In this document: in pieces, positions 1 through 58,990 of the stretch
How positions within the stretch are numbered: position 1 is the stretch's first letter
Layout of the letters: every line of letters starts with the position of its first letter
Source: Dromaius novaehollandiae
Taxonomy: Eukaryota > Chordata > Aves > Casuariiformes > Dromaiidae
Direction of reading: 5' to 3'
Assembly: GCF_036370855.1 (NCBI RefSeq)
Contig: NC_088117.1
Span: forward strand, 4,092,001-4,156,000
Length of the DNA: 64,000 bases
Made by a program: the position numbers and the translations under genes
The notes under the pieces: generated by a model
What the model was told of the DNA's origin: nothing
Database searches by the model: none
The model's input: the letters and a program-made list of their open reading frames with translations, nothing else

Positions 1-2734
1 CAAATCCAGTTCTAAGAAACCGTTTTTGTTTTTGTTTTTTTACAATGAGATGCGTTGAGCTTTCTGCAAAGGGAAGCAGTTCATTTAAGAGGACTGTCTT
101 ACAGGTATTTTAAGCCCATGGTTTACACTGTATTGTAAGGCAAAAATATTATTAAAGTGATTACAGACTTGCTTCCCTCAAATTAAAAGAGCAGTCATAG
201 GAAAGACTGATTTCGTTCAGCTTGGAAAACTCTTTGTGCATTCAAGTGTTTTGCCACCACAGTGGGCACAGTCCCTGGATGCGAAAGCAAACATCTCAAG
301 TAAAATATATGAACCACATTATGAATAGGGTTGAAAGGTGCTGGGATGCTAATTTAATGCCTGCTTTGAAAGATGTCTTTGGAAATACTGGCATTTGTCT
401 CTGCAAATCATAAATTAAGCAAAGAAGGACTAATGAGGAAAAATACAATCAAAAAAAATCCTGCCATTCTTAATTATCCTGAATATGGTTAATAACACAA
501 ATGAGATGATAAGTTTATTAAAAATACATGCTCGGTCACCTGACAGCACCTCTTGGATCTATGTTGACTTAGCATCTGGACTTTCTGTTGCACAGCTGCT
601 GTTTTATCAGAGAGCAAATCAGTGTTAGTCTTCATAACAGACTGCAAGTACACACCACCATGCTGGCTTAATGGAGGGCCACGGGAGGAAATCTTCTGCT
701 AGGAAGGACTAGAGAAGAAAAAGACAGTGTAAAAGTTGAAAATTTCAAAGTGCAGTCTGAGAAGGGGATCCTTCGCCTGCCTTACAGGAGCTGCAGCCAT
801 TACAGATGCGTGGAAGTGCTGAGGAGGTCATTGTACGATTCATCTTGGCGTGCCCCGGGTCCAGACAGCCCAGATAAAGGCTCTAAGCGTCAGTTCTGCA
901 TGTGATATATACTGGAAAAATCAGCTTATCTCTGTTTGTCAAAATTTTGGCCTTGTTGGTGTCCATGTTGCAGCTTGAAGACTTGAAGTTGATCCTGCAA
1001 ACAGTCTCTTTGGTCATGCGTCCAGGCCCAGGCTCCTTCCATCACGCAGAGTCCAAGGTGCGTGAGCTAAAATTGGGTCCCTGGAGCACCAGATTGCCCT
1101 ACGGAGCTGCCTTTCTCCCCCCGCTGCTTACAATGGGAGCCTGCCGTGGCTGCAGCAGGAGCACCTAAGCTGAAAGGTAGAGAGATCTGGGCATCACATA
1201 TTTATAAAATCATCTTTCCAGAGTTCCCAGCTGAGGGCAAAAGGATGCGATATGCCTGTAACAGCAGAGTCCCCATGACACTGACAGTGTGGCAAAAATT
1301 GTGGGCCTCTTAAAATCAGCAAGGCTTTTCCCTGAGCTTCAAAGGAAGCCAAGATCCTATGCAAGATCCAAGAGCTCTTTGTGGATACTGGTAACATTAC
1401 AAACGTTTGCATGGAAACAAGAACTACTCATCAAAGATTGTTCACGTGCTTAAAGATGGTTTCCCCGATGGTAGTGTCTTAGCAGTGTTGATTAGTTGTT
1501 GTTTGCCAGCTGTAGAGAACTGCCTTTTTGGCTTGGTCAGACTCCTCTTCCCACAGCTCTGTGTTGGCTTTGCAACTTTGGACAAGCGGCTTTGGGCAAG
1601 GAACTTGGACGAGTTCGAAGACAGTGAAAAATCTGAAGTTTCAAGCCCTTTCCTTTTTTTTCGTTTGTGTTCTGCCACTGGGCTGCACGAAGAAGTAGGG
1701 ATGAGCAGCCTAAATTGTGGTGAGCTTATTTTGTGGGAGAGTAATGTAACCTCCTTCACCAAATCCTGCAGAGCACTTCCAGCTGCGGCATGAAAAATTC
1801 AAATTGCCATTTCAGGTTTAAAAATCCAAAACACTCTAAATCCACTGAGCTGGGCACTTTTCTGATGATGTGCAGGACACAGACGACTGTGCCTTCCTGT
1901 CGAGAGGGTGCACAGCCCCTGCATCAGGAGATGAAACCATTCAGAGGCTGCAGATACCGAAGGATTGAGGCAACGGCCATATGCATCACGGCTCTTCTGC
2001 TTTTCACTATGGAAAGTAGCCTAAGAAAGGGCAAAAGACCAGGCTGCCCATGCCTTGGCAGCAAGAGAGGCCAGTTCTTCATCTTGGATGTCTCTGCTCC
2101 CTGTTTCCCCCTCCTCTCTTCCTCTGCAGCGAGCTGCTGGGACATTTTGCACAGAGATGCTTCTGTCGCTCTCCTCCTGTTGTGGGATGTGGTGACTTTG
2201 CCAGGTCGTGCACGTGTTCCTTGAGCTGGAAACATCTTTCAGACCCAGTTGGCCCTGCTAGTCCTTGGGTGGATCATACAATCATAAAGCAGCATTGCCT
2301 CTGCTGAGAACAGGTCAGCCCTTAGCAACTGTGCAACAGAAAAACTAACAGAACCTCAAACAGAATGAGCTTGATAATCCAGAAGACGATCATTTGTATG
2401 TCATATGTTACAGAGATAGCCAAGTGGAACGAAAATTGATGCAAAACACCACTATACACGAGAAATATCGCAGTGTGGAGTTTCCCCTTTAGTTGCATGC
2501 AATTCTAATACCTGCCTGGACAGTTTAGTCGTTGAAGGACGGGTTTTCTACGCGGTGTGCTGAGGGTTACACACGCAGAGCCCTTTCATCCATCACTGCA
2601 GCGTGTGTAATTTGGCCTCCCTATGAATAGCGCAGAGAACAGTCCTTCGGAAATTCTGTAAATGTTGATGAAGTGGGATTTTCCTGGGTTGCTGATGATT
2701 TCCCGTGTGGCTGATGATGTTACTTCATTTTTAG

Positions 2735-2740
2735 GAAACG
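2735..2740 (+). CDS. CACNA1B: Candidate 6-nt microexon e31a (Glu-Thr) of the IVS3-S4 linker
   Basis: The sequence gaaacg, encoding Glu-Thr in phase 0, follows cttcatttttag and lies in the intron before exon 32, where mammalian CaV2.2 has its 6-nt cassette e31a with the same coding sequence. A branch-like ctgat lies 20-25 nt upstream. A TGCATG element (Rbfox-type) begins 4 nt downstream. The main weakness is the donor: the bases after the exon are gcagtg, so a GC donor would be needed, and it is a poor one. Inclusion would keep the frame. Chance occurrence is possible, so this remains a candidate. Confidence 0.42.
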
Positions 2741-4592
2741 GCAGTGCATGAGTCAAAAAGGAAGGGGTTGGGGTTGGGCTTTAAAAAACCAAACAAACAA
2801 AAAGAAAAACAAAAACCCCTGAACTGCTGATCCCTCCAAATCCCAGGTAGTGGGGGAGTTACAGACATCACTGCATAGACAGTTTTGAAGCCCCTAGCTT
2901 CCTATTGTAAATATATTGGCTGTCTCATTTTGCACAGGGATAGTCTATACTAAGTGTGACTTTGCAGTCAGTGTAGACCAAGACATGTTAAGCATCATGT
3001 CAACTGTGATTGTAAGATTATATTAAAGTCTGAGCAAAACAGAGCTTTTGGTGTTAAGATGTAATAATGTGGGAGGCGGGCAGCAAGGCAGGCTGCATTC
3101 ACAGAGGCTGATCCTGCGGACGCTGCCTGTGCACACAGCATCGCCCCGTGCAGCACGTTAGGCTTGTGCACGGGAAGGATCTGGCTCCACTGTTGCTCCG
3201 AAGGTAACAATTTGTTGGACTTGCAGGCCTGGTTGTTGAGTGCTGGGAATGTTATGTGGTCCATAAGGCCTGCTGCTGTTCCTGCTGGTGGGGAACCTTT
3301 CCAGGACTAGCGTAAGCTCTGAGTTAAAGCTTGGCACCGATCTGAGACTGCCTGCAGGCACCCTGCACCAGCAGAGCTGCCTGCACTGCAGCCAGAGCAG
3401 TGGGGATGGGACAGGCAGGCTAGGGACCAGGTTAATGGAGTCACCCTCATCACCTAACTGCAGTCAGGCTCTGATTCCCCCCACTTCTTACCCAGCCCTT
3501 ACCTCCTAAGGTGAGTTCAACTTGTATTTGGTGAAGGGAAGGTAACCTATGCAAAAAATAAAATAAAGGCTGATGTTAAGAGACAGATGTTGAATTTTTG
3601 GCTCCTGTTTTACTGACCTTGAACAACCCAGGGGAATCCTTGCTTGTGTTTTGCCTGCTAGCGCTGCTTTCTGTTGCTGACTTGAATGAGCTCAGTGTTG
3701 TCTGCTCTTTCATTGAACATATCTGTGCTTTTCTCTTTTCTCTTTATTTGAGGACTGAGTCTGATATACAGTCTGTGCCTAACTCTGAGCTGCTTGCGTT
3801 TTTAACATGAGAAAAACCGAGTGCATGCCTGAGATTGATTTCTTGAACTCTTTGATGGGATTGGTGGAATGCGATGCTAATGGCCCAAAATCTAAGCTGG
3901 CATTTAAATAAATGAATAGATCCAACAAGCCCCCCAAAACTCAGGATGAGCTCTGTAGTCAAATGAGCAAGAAATGTGGGTCAGTTTAATATGACTGGGC
4001 ATCTTCTGGTAAAATAATGCAAAGGAAAGACTATTTTTGCTCATCTTTACCAGCAAGAGCTATTCATGGCTGTATTTTCCCTTCTACCGCTCGCTAGTTT
4101 AAAGTGGGATATTTTCTTTCTTCAGCTAACTCAGCCAAATAAGTGGCTGTGATCAGAGATTCACACCTAAGTGAATTGGAATCAGTACAGAAAGGGGGTT
4201 TATTTTTAATCTCCTTAAAGTAGGAGGGCAAGAGGGATCTGGCTTTTGCATGTTTTGTTTTGGAAAGAACCCTCTCTAGATTAGCTCATTGGGGCAAGCA
4301 ATCTTTTTTCCATAAAGAGCAGAAAAAATGGGGTGTGGGGGAAAGAATCATACAAAGCAAATGAAAATCACAATCCATCTCCAGCATTTCTTTGATCCAC
4401 CTGCAAAGACGTATTTAATAGTAATAAAAAATCAGCAGGTCCCTAAGGCATCGCCCTGCTGTTGAACACTTAACCTTCCCCAATCAATTTGCTAACAGTG
4501 ATCCAGCTTCCAAACAGTCTTACTGGTGCCATTTCTCCTTGATGAGCCTGTCCAGTCACGTGTTGCATAAATACTTAAAACTGTCAGGTTAG

Positions 4593-4622
4593 AAAACATC
4601 CTTATTTTATTAAGGATGTTTT
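4593..4622. repeat. Perfect inverted repeat (12-bp arms, 6-nt loop) in intron 31
   Basis: AAAACATCCTTA at 4593-4604 is followed by a TTTTAT loop and its exact reverse complement at 4611-4622. In the transcript this would form a 12-bp A/T-rich hairpin about 460 nt upstream of exon 32. No function is evident. Confidence 0.7.
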
Positions 4623-5053
4623 AATGTTCACTGGACAATATCTTCCTTTGCTATGGTAGAGTCCGTTACAACTGTCTTGGCTTAAGTCCAATTCGTTCAA
4701 CAAAGCAAGCTGACCAAGACTTCAAAACAATCTCATTTTTTATGAAATGATAATATGGCACCATTAGCTCTCCCTGATTCTATAGAGGGAGAAAATCTGC
4801 CTTGCTCAAAGAAAACAAGGACTCCATGGACAGCGTGAAAGGGCTATTTCCTTTTTTATTATTGACCCAGTAGTAGAGGGGAGGGCTCTTGTGGAGAGGG
4901 ATTTTCTCATACTTGCTGCATGTGGAGTGATCTGCACTGACGAATGTTTCTTTTGGAAGGTTTTCTGGTGGCCGATTTGCTGCTTAGATCGTGAAGCTGG
5001 TAATTTTAATTTCTTTTTTGCGGGCTGTGGTTTCTAAGCGCGTTAATTTCTGA

Positions 5054-52574
<47,521 letters not shown>

Positions 52575-55500
52575 CGTCATGGCAAAGCCCTTTAAGGTGT
52601 GCGCGTCTAAAATCGATGAGTTTTATCATCTGGAAGGCTGTGCACTCAGACACGCGTGGTACCAGGGCCCAGGAGGGAGGCAGCACTGCCCCCAGGGCAG
52701 CCCCCGCCGCGAGGACTGCTCTGCCCGCCGGCCCGAGCCCCTCCGAGACACCCGGGCAGCCTCTCTCCTGTCTTTTTCTTTTTTTGCACTAGACAAAATC
52801 AATGAAGAAAGAAGGATCACTACGTGGGGGGAGCCCCTCTCTCTCTACCCCTCTCGCCCGCCTCCCTACTGCCTTGTCTAGTTCAGAGACGTACACCAGA
52901 TGCCAAATCTGCGCCGTATGCGAGAAGCCGAGGGCGGTCCCGCTCTCCGACGACGGAAATCAGACTGTCGATCCTTTTCACGACTGGCGTCGTTTTTTCG
53001 TTGGGCTCTTTCTTATTTTTTTTTTTTGTTGTTGTGGTCAGGGTGGGAGTTGGGGATGCAAATGGACACACGCGAACAAAATCGAATCCACGTTTTGTCT
53101 TGTTCAACGCAAAGAGGGAAGAGATCTGCCTAACAAACTGGGAGAGGAGCAACACAAATCAGAACAAAGGACAGTCCCTTGGGACTTGATGTTCAGTCAC
53201 AGCAATCCTTTTCAACGGAGCCAGTAACATATCTTTGAGCTGATAAAACACTGCATCGTCCGGGACTCTCTGCTTTGACACCGCTGCTGTGTGGATCTCT
53301 TTTATTTTACTCACTCACCACTTTGGGTCCTTCACGATGACACACGATAAAGCCACAAGAGAGCTACTTTGTAAGGACTGTTTCCTTGCTGCTGAAATTT
53401 ATCTTTCCGTCCCTCTCTCCTGTCGACTGCAACACGCCCTCACTGTTTTGTCTTGTTTACAATATAAGCTTGATTTAGCAAAAAACAACTAAAAAACCAG
53501 AAAAAAAGGAAAAAGCGTAGGGGTGAGAAGAAGAAATGTTCTTGGTTTTATATCAAGCTATTAGATAGAACTTTAACTTTTCATTGTGTGCATTTTTGTA
53601 AATTGTACAGTAAAAAAAAAAAGAAAAAAAAAAGAAAAAAATACTCTTTATGTAGAGAATTAGTCCAATTGTCATTCCAGGTCCCACCGTTTCTACCGAG
53701 TGCTCCAGTTGTTCACTACTAAGTGCCTAACCTTTGAAATCTTTCACAGCGACGATGCAACCTCTTGCTTCAATGCATCAGAAGTTGGGAAAGTGTGGGG
53801 AGGGGAAGGAAGGGAGGGAGGGGAGAGCCTGGGAGAGGTGTTCGTCTCGACGCTCCGCAGTGCGTACAACACCGCACGTCTCGTCATTGGACAGTGGTTT
53901 CGAGTACCAGGTTGGAAGCTTATAGTGGGGAAGACAAACATGCTTTGGGGTTGGTTTGGGTTTTGTTGGCTTTTTTTTTTTTTTTTAATAGTTTTACTAT
54001 TGGGAGCGGGAGGGGAGTAATTACAGCAAACAAAACCGGCCTTTTCTCATTGACTAGAACTTAGGTCCTGCAGGGGAGATGCAGGTGCAAGTGCAGCATC
54101 TGCAGAGATGCTCTTGCAGGAAGAGTAGTGTCTTTCACGCTGCATGTCGAGTCATAGTTTGGCTGTAAAAGCTCTGGCCATGTTCCATGGTGCATAATTT
54201 GTGTTGAGGGCAGTTGGAGAGAGTCTTGTTTTTATTGCCTGTTAAAAGAAAAAAAAAACAAACCTCTAACTCTGATTCTCAGGGATGAGATTTCTGTGTT
54301 CTTACAATGACTCTTATGTTGGATGATTCCTTTATTTCGTGCACGTGTGGATTTCTGCACTTTGAGCCTGGGAAAGAGACAAACGCAATATGCCGACAGC
54401 GAAGGGGAGAGAGGGCTTGGAGGAAACCCTCAGCGAGACCTTGCGTCCGTGGGTTTGAAGAACCGTTGAATGGCCAATTTGGGGCACAGCGAGGCCAGGA
54501 TTGCTGAAGACAAGTAGTACACGGACAAAAGGTTAAAGAATGGAGGGCGGGAGGTCGCGAGTCATCAGTGCTGGAGGAGTTTATTGCTAAAAATGATGAT
54601 AGGAAAGAGGAGACATAGTTGGCTAGCTGAATTTTTAAGAGGATCTACCAAGCGCTGGAACTGTGAAACTTCTATAGGGCAGCAGTAGCTTAGGACAGGT
54701 AGAGACCCTGGTGGACCCTGGAGATTCGTTGTGTTGCTAAGGTAGTTTAGGGCATCACACTTTACAAAAAGCTCAGGAGGTCTCTAATACTCTCAGCAAA
54801 GTCTTTCAGCCTCACATGGGGAGCAGTCTGTTTTAGGGTGGTTCTTCACCCCTCCTGTAGCTTTTACCTTGAGGAAATTCAACCTGGTTTGTTCCGTTCT
54901 CTGTTTTTTGTTTCGGTTTAAACTAAGAATCTCTGGCCAATCTCATCCCTGGATTCTGCTAAAGGAGAGCTCCTGTCTGTACCTCTGGCTCTGTCTTTAC
55001 GTGCGCTTCGGCTAGAGAAGCGCAGTAGCCAGAGGTACCTTATGGATAACGGCCGTAACCTGCAAACGGAGGGCTATGCAACAAGATGACACGTAAGGAA
55101 ACAAATCAAAACAACAAACAAACAGAAAGACCTTCATCCATTCTGTAGCTTTATCTGCTGGATTTTCCTGTTTCAGGCTTCAGCATGATTGTGACCAAAT
55201 GTTTTATACATTTTCCTTATATGAAGGCACAAACACTTTATTTGAAATTTTAAAGAAAAAAAATGTTACTATTTTACTCCAAGAAGTAAAGGAGAGGGAA
55301 AAAGAAATCTCTCTGACAGTGCATGCAAACATTGTACCCACACTGGAAAGCAAAGGAGATGTCTTTCTGTATTGAATTATTTTGTCTTTTCTCCACTCTG
55401 CCTTTCCCCTCCCTTTATCATTTTAGATATTAAAACCCACAACCCCATACTAATAAACCATCTGGAAGCGCACAGCCAAACGATGGCATTGGATCATTTA

Positions 55501-56145
55501 AATTCCTATGTAGAACCCGAAGAAGAATCTCAAGTTGTCGAATCCTCCACCCGTCTCATAGGGGTTGTTGCTTCAAATGATGACAGACAGACAAGCCAGA
55601 CCACAATTGTTCATAACCCTTTTCCTATATTTTTACAGCCTCTATGCTGTCCCTTAAATGCATACATAATATTTCCAAGAATTCTCATAGTGAGTTGCCA
55701 AACTTGAAATGCACCAATCAGTTTTCTGCATCCAGAACCAGTCTCGTAGTGGCTGTACTTTGAATAAGTAATGTTTGCATGTAAAATATATACATATATA
55801 CATATATATAAAAAGTATGTGCATGGAAAATGTTTATCTTCGTACTTTTTTGATACAATGTATTCATCAGTTGTTAATTTTTAATTATATTTGATATAAA
55901 TTGGGGGTTTGTTGCAAAACTTTATATTTAAAAAAACAGTGTTAAAAATTATAAAAGTTCCAACCATGCAACACAACTGGAACTTTACCCAAAAAAAAAG
56001 GGAAAAAAAAGAAAAAAAAAGGTTCTGTGATTGCCTAGTTTGCTGCCTGAGTAATATTTATCAGCCAAACTTTGAATTCTGCAGTTGTTTCTACAATTTT
56101 GTATGAAGCAAAGTCCTTGAATTAAAATAAAAACTTAGCAAAAAA
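52575..56145 (+). other. CACNA1B: CACNA1B 3' untranslated region
   Basis: About 3.6 kb from the stop codon to the inferred cleavage site. It contains an A-rich tract at 53612-53641, T and A runs near 53,970-53,990 and 54,248-54,260, and an alternating TATATACA repeat at 55786-55810. Its final part is A/T-rich. The single-exon 3'UTR extent is inferred from the absence of an earlier AATAAA with a GT-rich element. Many short open frames within it are not supported. Confidence 0.7.
55786..55810 (+). repeat. TATATACA simple repeat in the 3'UTR
   Basis: Alternating atatatacatatatacatat-type sequence close to the end of the 3'UTR. Simple repeat. Confidence 0.8.
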
Positions 56146-56180
56146 ACCTTACAAATTCAAAGATGGTGTGTGCAGTGTGC
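56121..56180 (+). terminator. CACNA1B: CACNA1B polyadenylation signal and GT-rich downstream element
   Basis: An ATTAAA (56121-56126) overlaps a canonical AATAAA (56126-56131). About 30 nt further, ggtgtgtgcagtgtg (within 56164-56179) is a typical GT-rich downstream element, so cleavage is expected near 56140-56150. The arrangement is the best 3' end signal after the stop codon. A later AATAAA at 56790-56795 lacks such a downstream element. Confidence 0.75.
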
Positions 56181-56549
56181 CTAGTGAACGGGAGACCGCC
56201 ATCCTGAGAGCAGCAGCGGACCTAGCGGTCCGGATAGGACAGAGCCGTGAGAGGAAGCTTGGCTTTGCCATTGCCTTTAGGGATAGTTTCTGAAACCCAG
56301 TACGAAACTGGGTTTACTGCCTGAATTGGGATGCTGTAAGAAATTGGCTGTGTCTGTGTTTGTGTCCGCACAGGCTTCACAGATGCTTGGTTTGAGTAGG
56401 GAGCTGTTTGCAAATTTGCCTTTTCAGTACAGATCCAGTGAGGACATTCCGATTCCTGGAGTCCAACAGGCAGCAAAAATCACATACTTTAAGTTGAGGG
56501 TTACCATAAAAAATGGATCCTAACAGTGATTGATTCCTGCAGGTTCGTG

Positions 56550-56581
56550 CTTTTTTCTTTTTCTTTTTCTTTTTCTTTTTT
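56550..56581 (+). repeat. TTTTTC simple repeat
   Basis: About five tandem copies of a 6-nt TTTTTC unit. Simple repeat in intergenic DNA. Confidence 0.85.
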
Positions 56582-58875
56582 ACAGAGGGACATTTCTCTT
56601 GTTGATGTGCGAAAATGTTGGGCATGCAACTCCCTTTAGCATTAACCTTTATTAAAGCTTCCCCGCTTCTAGCAAGGCTCCCTGCCGCTACCTCAGATAG
56701 CCACGGGCACAGAAATAAGGGGACGTGGGGTCTGCTGGGTGCCAGGCGCCTGCCGCAGGCCCGGGGTGTGCTGTAGCACTGATTAAAAAAATAAAATTAT
56801 AATAATACTTGCTGAGAGGACCTTGAATTTCCCATTGTCAAGGCCTGCATGGAGTAGAAGGAAGACCCACGGGATAGAGAAGGGACTTTTCATTTCTTTT
56901 GATAATTGGAGAACCGCCCTGCGTTCCCCACTGGGGACAGAAATTCACTGCATAAATCTCTGTCATCGGCGCCTGCTCTTGGGATACCTCTGACATCGCA
57001 GAGGAATCTCCCGCTATTGAAGAAAAATCACTAGCAGCTGGAGAGCCCAGCTGAAGGGAGGACCAGCACATTTCTGCATTTTCCAGTATTCTTCAGAGAT
57101 CGAGACCTACTTTACGACTGGCTCTCGCTCTCTTCTCTTCTGCTGCGTGTTTTTTCTGTGATGAGACCACCCAAGGTCCCACCCGAGATTCGCGTATCGC
57201 GTGAAACGCCATACATGCAAGGAAAAGACCCTTTCCCTCTTGAGCTCCAGGCCACGCTGTAGCATGGGGAGGGAATGATTTTGCTGAAGTCACGCAGCAA
57301 ATTATTAGCAAAGTTTGAAGCAGAGTAATTTCTCTCTTGCAGTCTGGACTGTGCAGCCCCTATGTGCAGGGTTTGGGTTGCCAGGGAGCGGGGGCAGAGG
57401 AGCATAGGGGAGAGGAGTAGGAATTTCATTCATTTTTTGAGATATCCCAAACAAATAGGACAAATGGAGACTTCTCAGCATGTCTGAGCAGCGTCCAAGG
57501 GAGGGTTTGAAAAATGGAGTGAGACTTGAGGCTCAACGCACTCCTCGACTGTGTGGAGACTCCTGGGGAATTCACTCCACCGCAGCCATCTGGGGAGCTG
57601 GAATCTGCCTAGGAAGAGGATGAACAACCTCTCCCCTCCAGATGGGTGTCACAGAGGTGTTCCAGAAACAGCCTAAAATCCCATATGGAGTTTTAAATTC
57701 TAAAAGCCTTTGGGGGGCTTTCTACAGCACTTTTTTTCCCTCCAGCTCTGCTCTTTTGGTCTGTGAGATGGGGCAGCAGTGCACCCAACAGCTTCTTAAG
57801 GGATGGGGCAGAGCCCTGAGTGCTAGGGCAGAGCAGCCGGCAGAGGCATGCAGCATCTCGCATGTCCATGGCACAGGAGCCGAATCACTAAGTAGTGATT
57901 AATAAAACAGCCCTGGTTTTGTTCTGCTTCTAGAGAAAAGCAGCCACAGCTTGAACGCGATTCACTTTGGTTTGACTCCCCAGCTAGGGCATGAGCGTTC
58001 TTGAGCTCCCGGTGAAATACAAGTTTTGGATAGGGCACCTGCAAGCAAACCGGGTCAACCCGATCTGCCCGTGAAGCTGGCCACAACTTTAAAGTTGGCC
58101 CTGGGCTAAGGGGGGGGTGGGAGCAGAGATGCCAGCGGTGCCACCGTGCTCCGTGACTGCGACCCTCCGAGAACCGGCTGTGAAGCCTTTCGTGCAACGT
58201 GGCTGGGAGCTGGTTCGCGTGAGTTGTCTTCCCCCGACGGGGCGCATCTTGATAGCAGAGACATGCTGCTTTTCAGCTCCTTGTACCCATGCTCCTCGCC
58301 CTGCTGATAAAATCTGAACTTCCTATCAGTACTTCCTCGGAGAGCAAACACTCCTAATCCCCCACTCCTCGTTTTGCCATTAGGGGGTAGCATTTTCTGG
58401 CCTTTTTTTACATTCTAAGGAAAAAAAATCGGAACAAGGCTGATGCATCTCCCCTTACTTTCCTTGCCCCTCTTTGAGGGTCATTTCCTAAAATGCTTGT
58501 CTTAGGATGCAGAAATTGCTGCGTAAGACATTGAATGTGTTTGATCCCAAGGTGCACAGGCAATTTGGCCTTTGGTAGTCACAGGAGCATGACAAATACG
58601 GTGCCGTTCGGCTGAGCCCCCCCTTCTAGTCCCATTTGCAGACAGTGCCTGCGATGCTGAGTGCCCTCCAAGGTGGTGACTTCCTTGTCCCTGCAGCCCT
58701 CTAGAATTCATTCCTCTTCATCAGTCCTAAGTAATCGTCCTGATATTTGTGGAGCCACAGAAAGCACCATTTTTGGAAGCGCCTGATCATAATAAGAAGC
58801 CTTCAGTTAACACCTTCCATCAGCACCTTCCAAAATATTTTGTAAAATAGGCTGTTTCCCCCCCCCCAGCTTCAT

Positions 58876-58990
58876 TTGATAAAAGAAGAAATCAAGACAC
58901 CTCAAAGGGGACTAAGTTGCCCAAGGTCACCCAGCACGTGAGTGCAGAAGCGAGGAGATCTCCTGACTTCCTGCAGGTTACTCTGCTTCC
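58876..58990 (-). mobile_element. MIR-like SINE relic, antisense
   Basis: The + strand shows gaagaaatcaagacacctca, then actaagttgcccaaggtcac and ccagcacgtgagtgcagaag. This matches the reverse complement of the MIR consensus (gaggaaactgaggcac, then aagtaacttgcccaaggtcac, acagctagtaagtggcagag). It is the clearest of the MIR-like copies. Confidence 0.6.

Noticed and set aside
57265..57330. Possible additional antisense MIR fragment (gaagtcacgcagcaaatt)
   Set aside because: Only a short block resembles MIR; the similarity is too weak to annotate.
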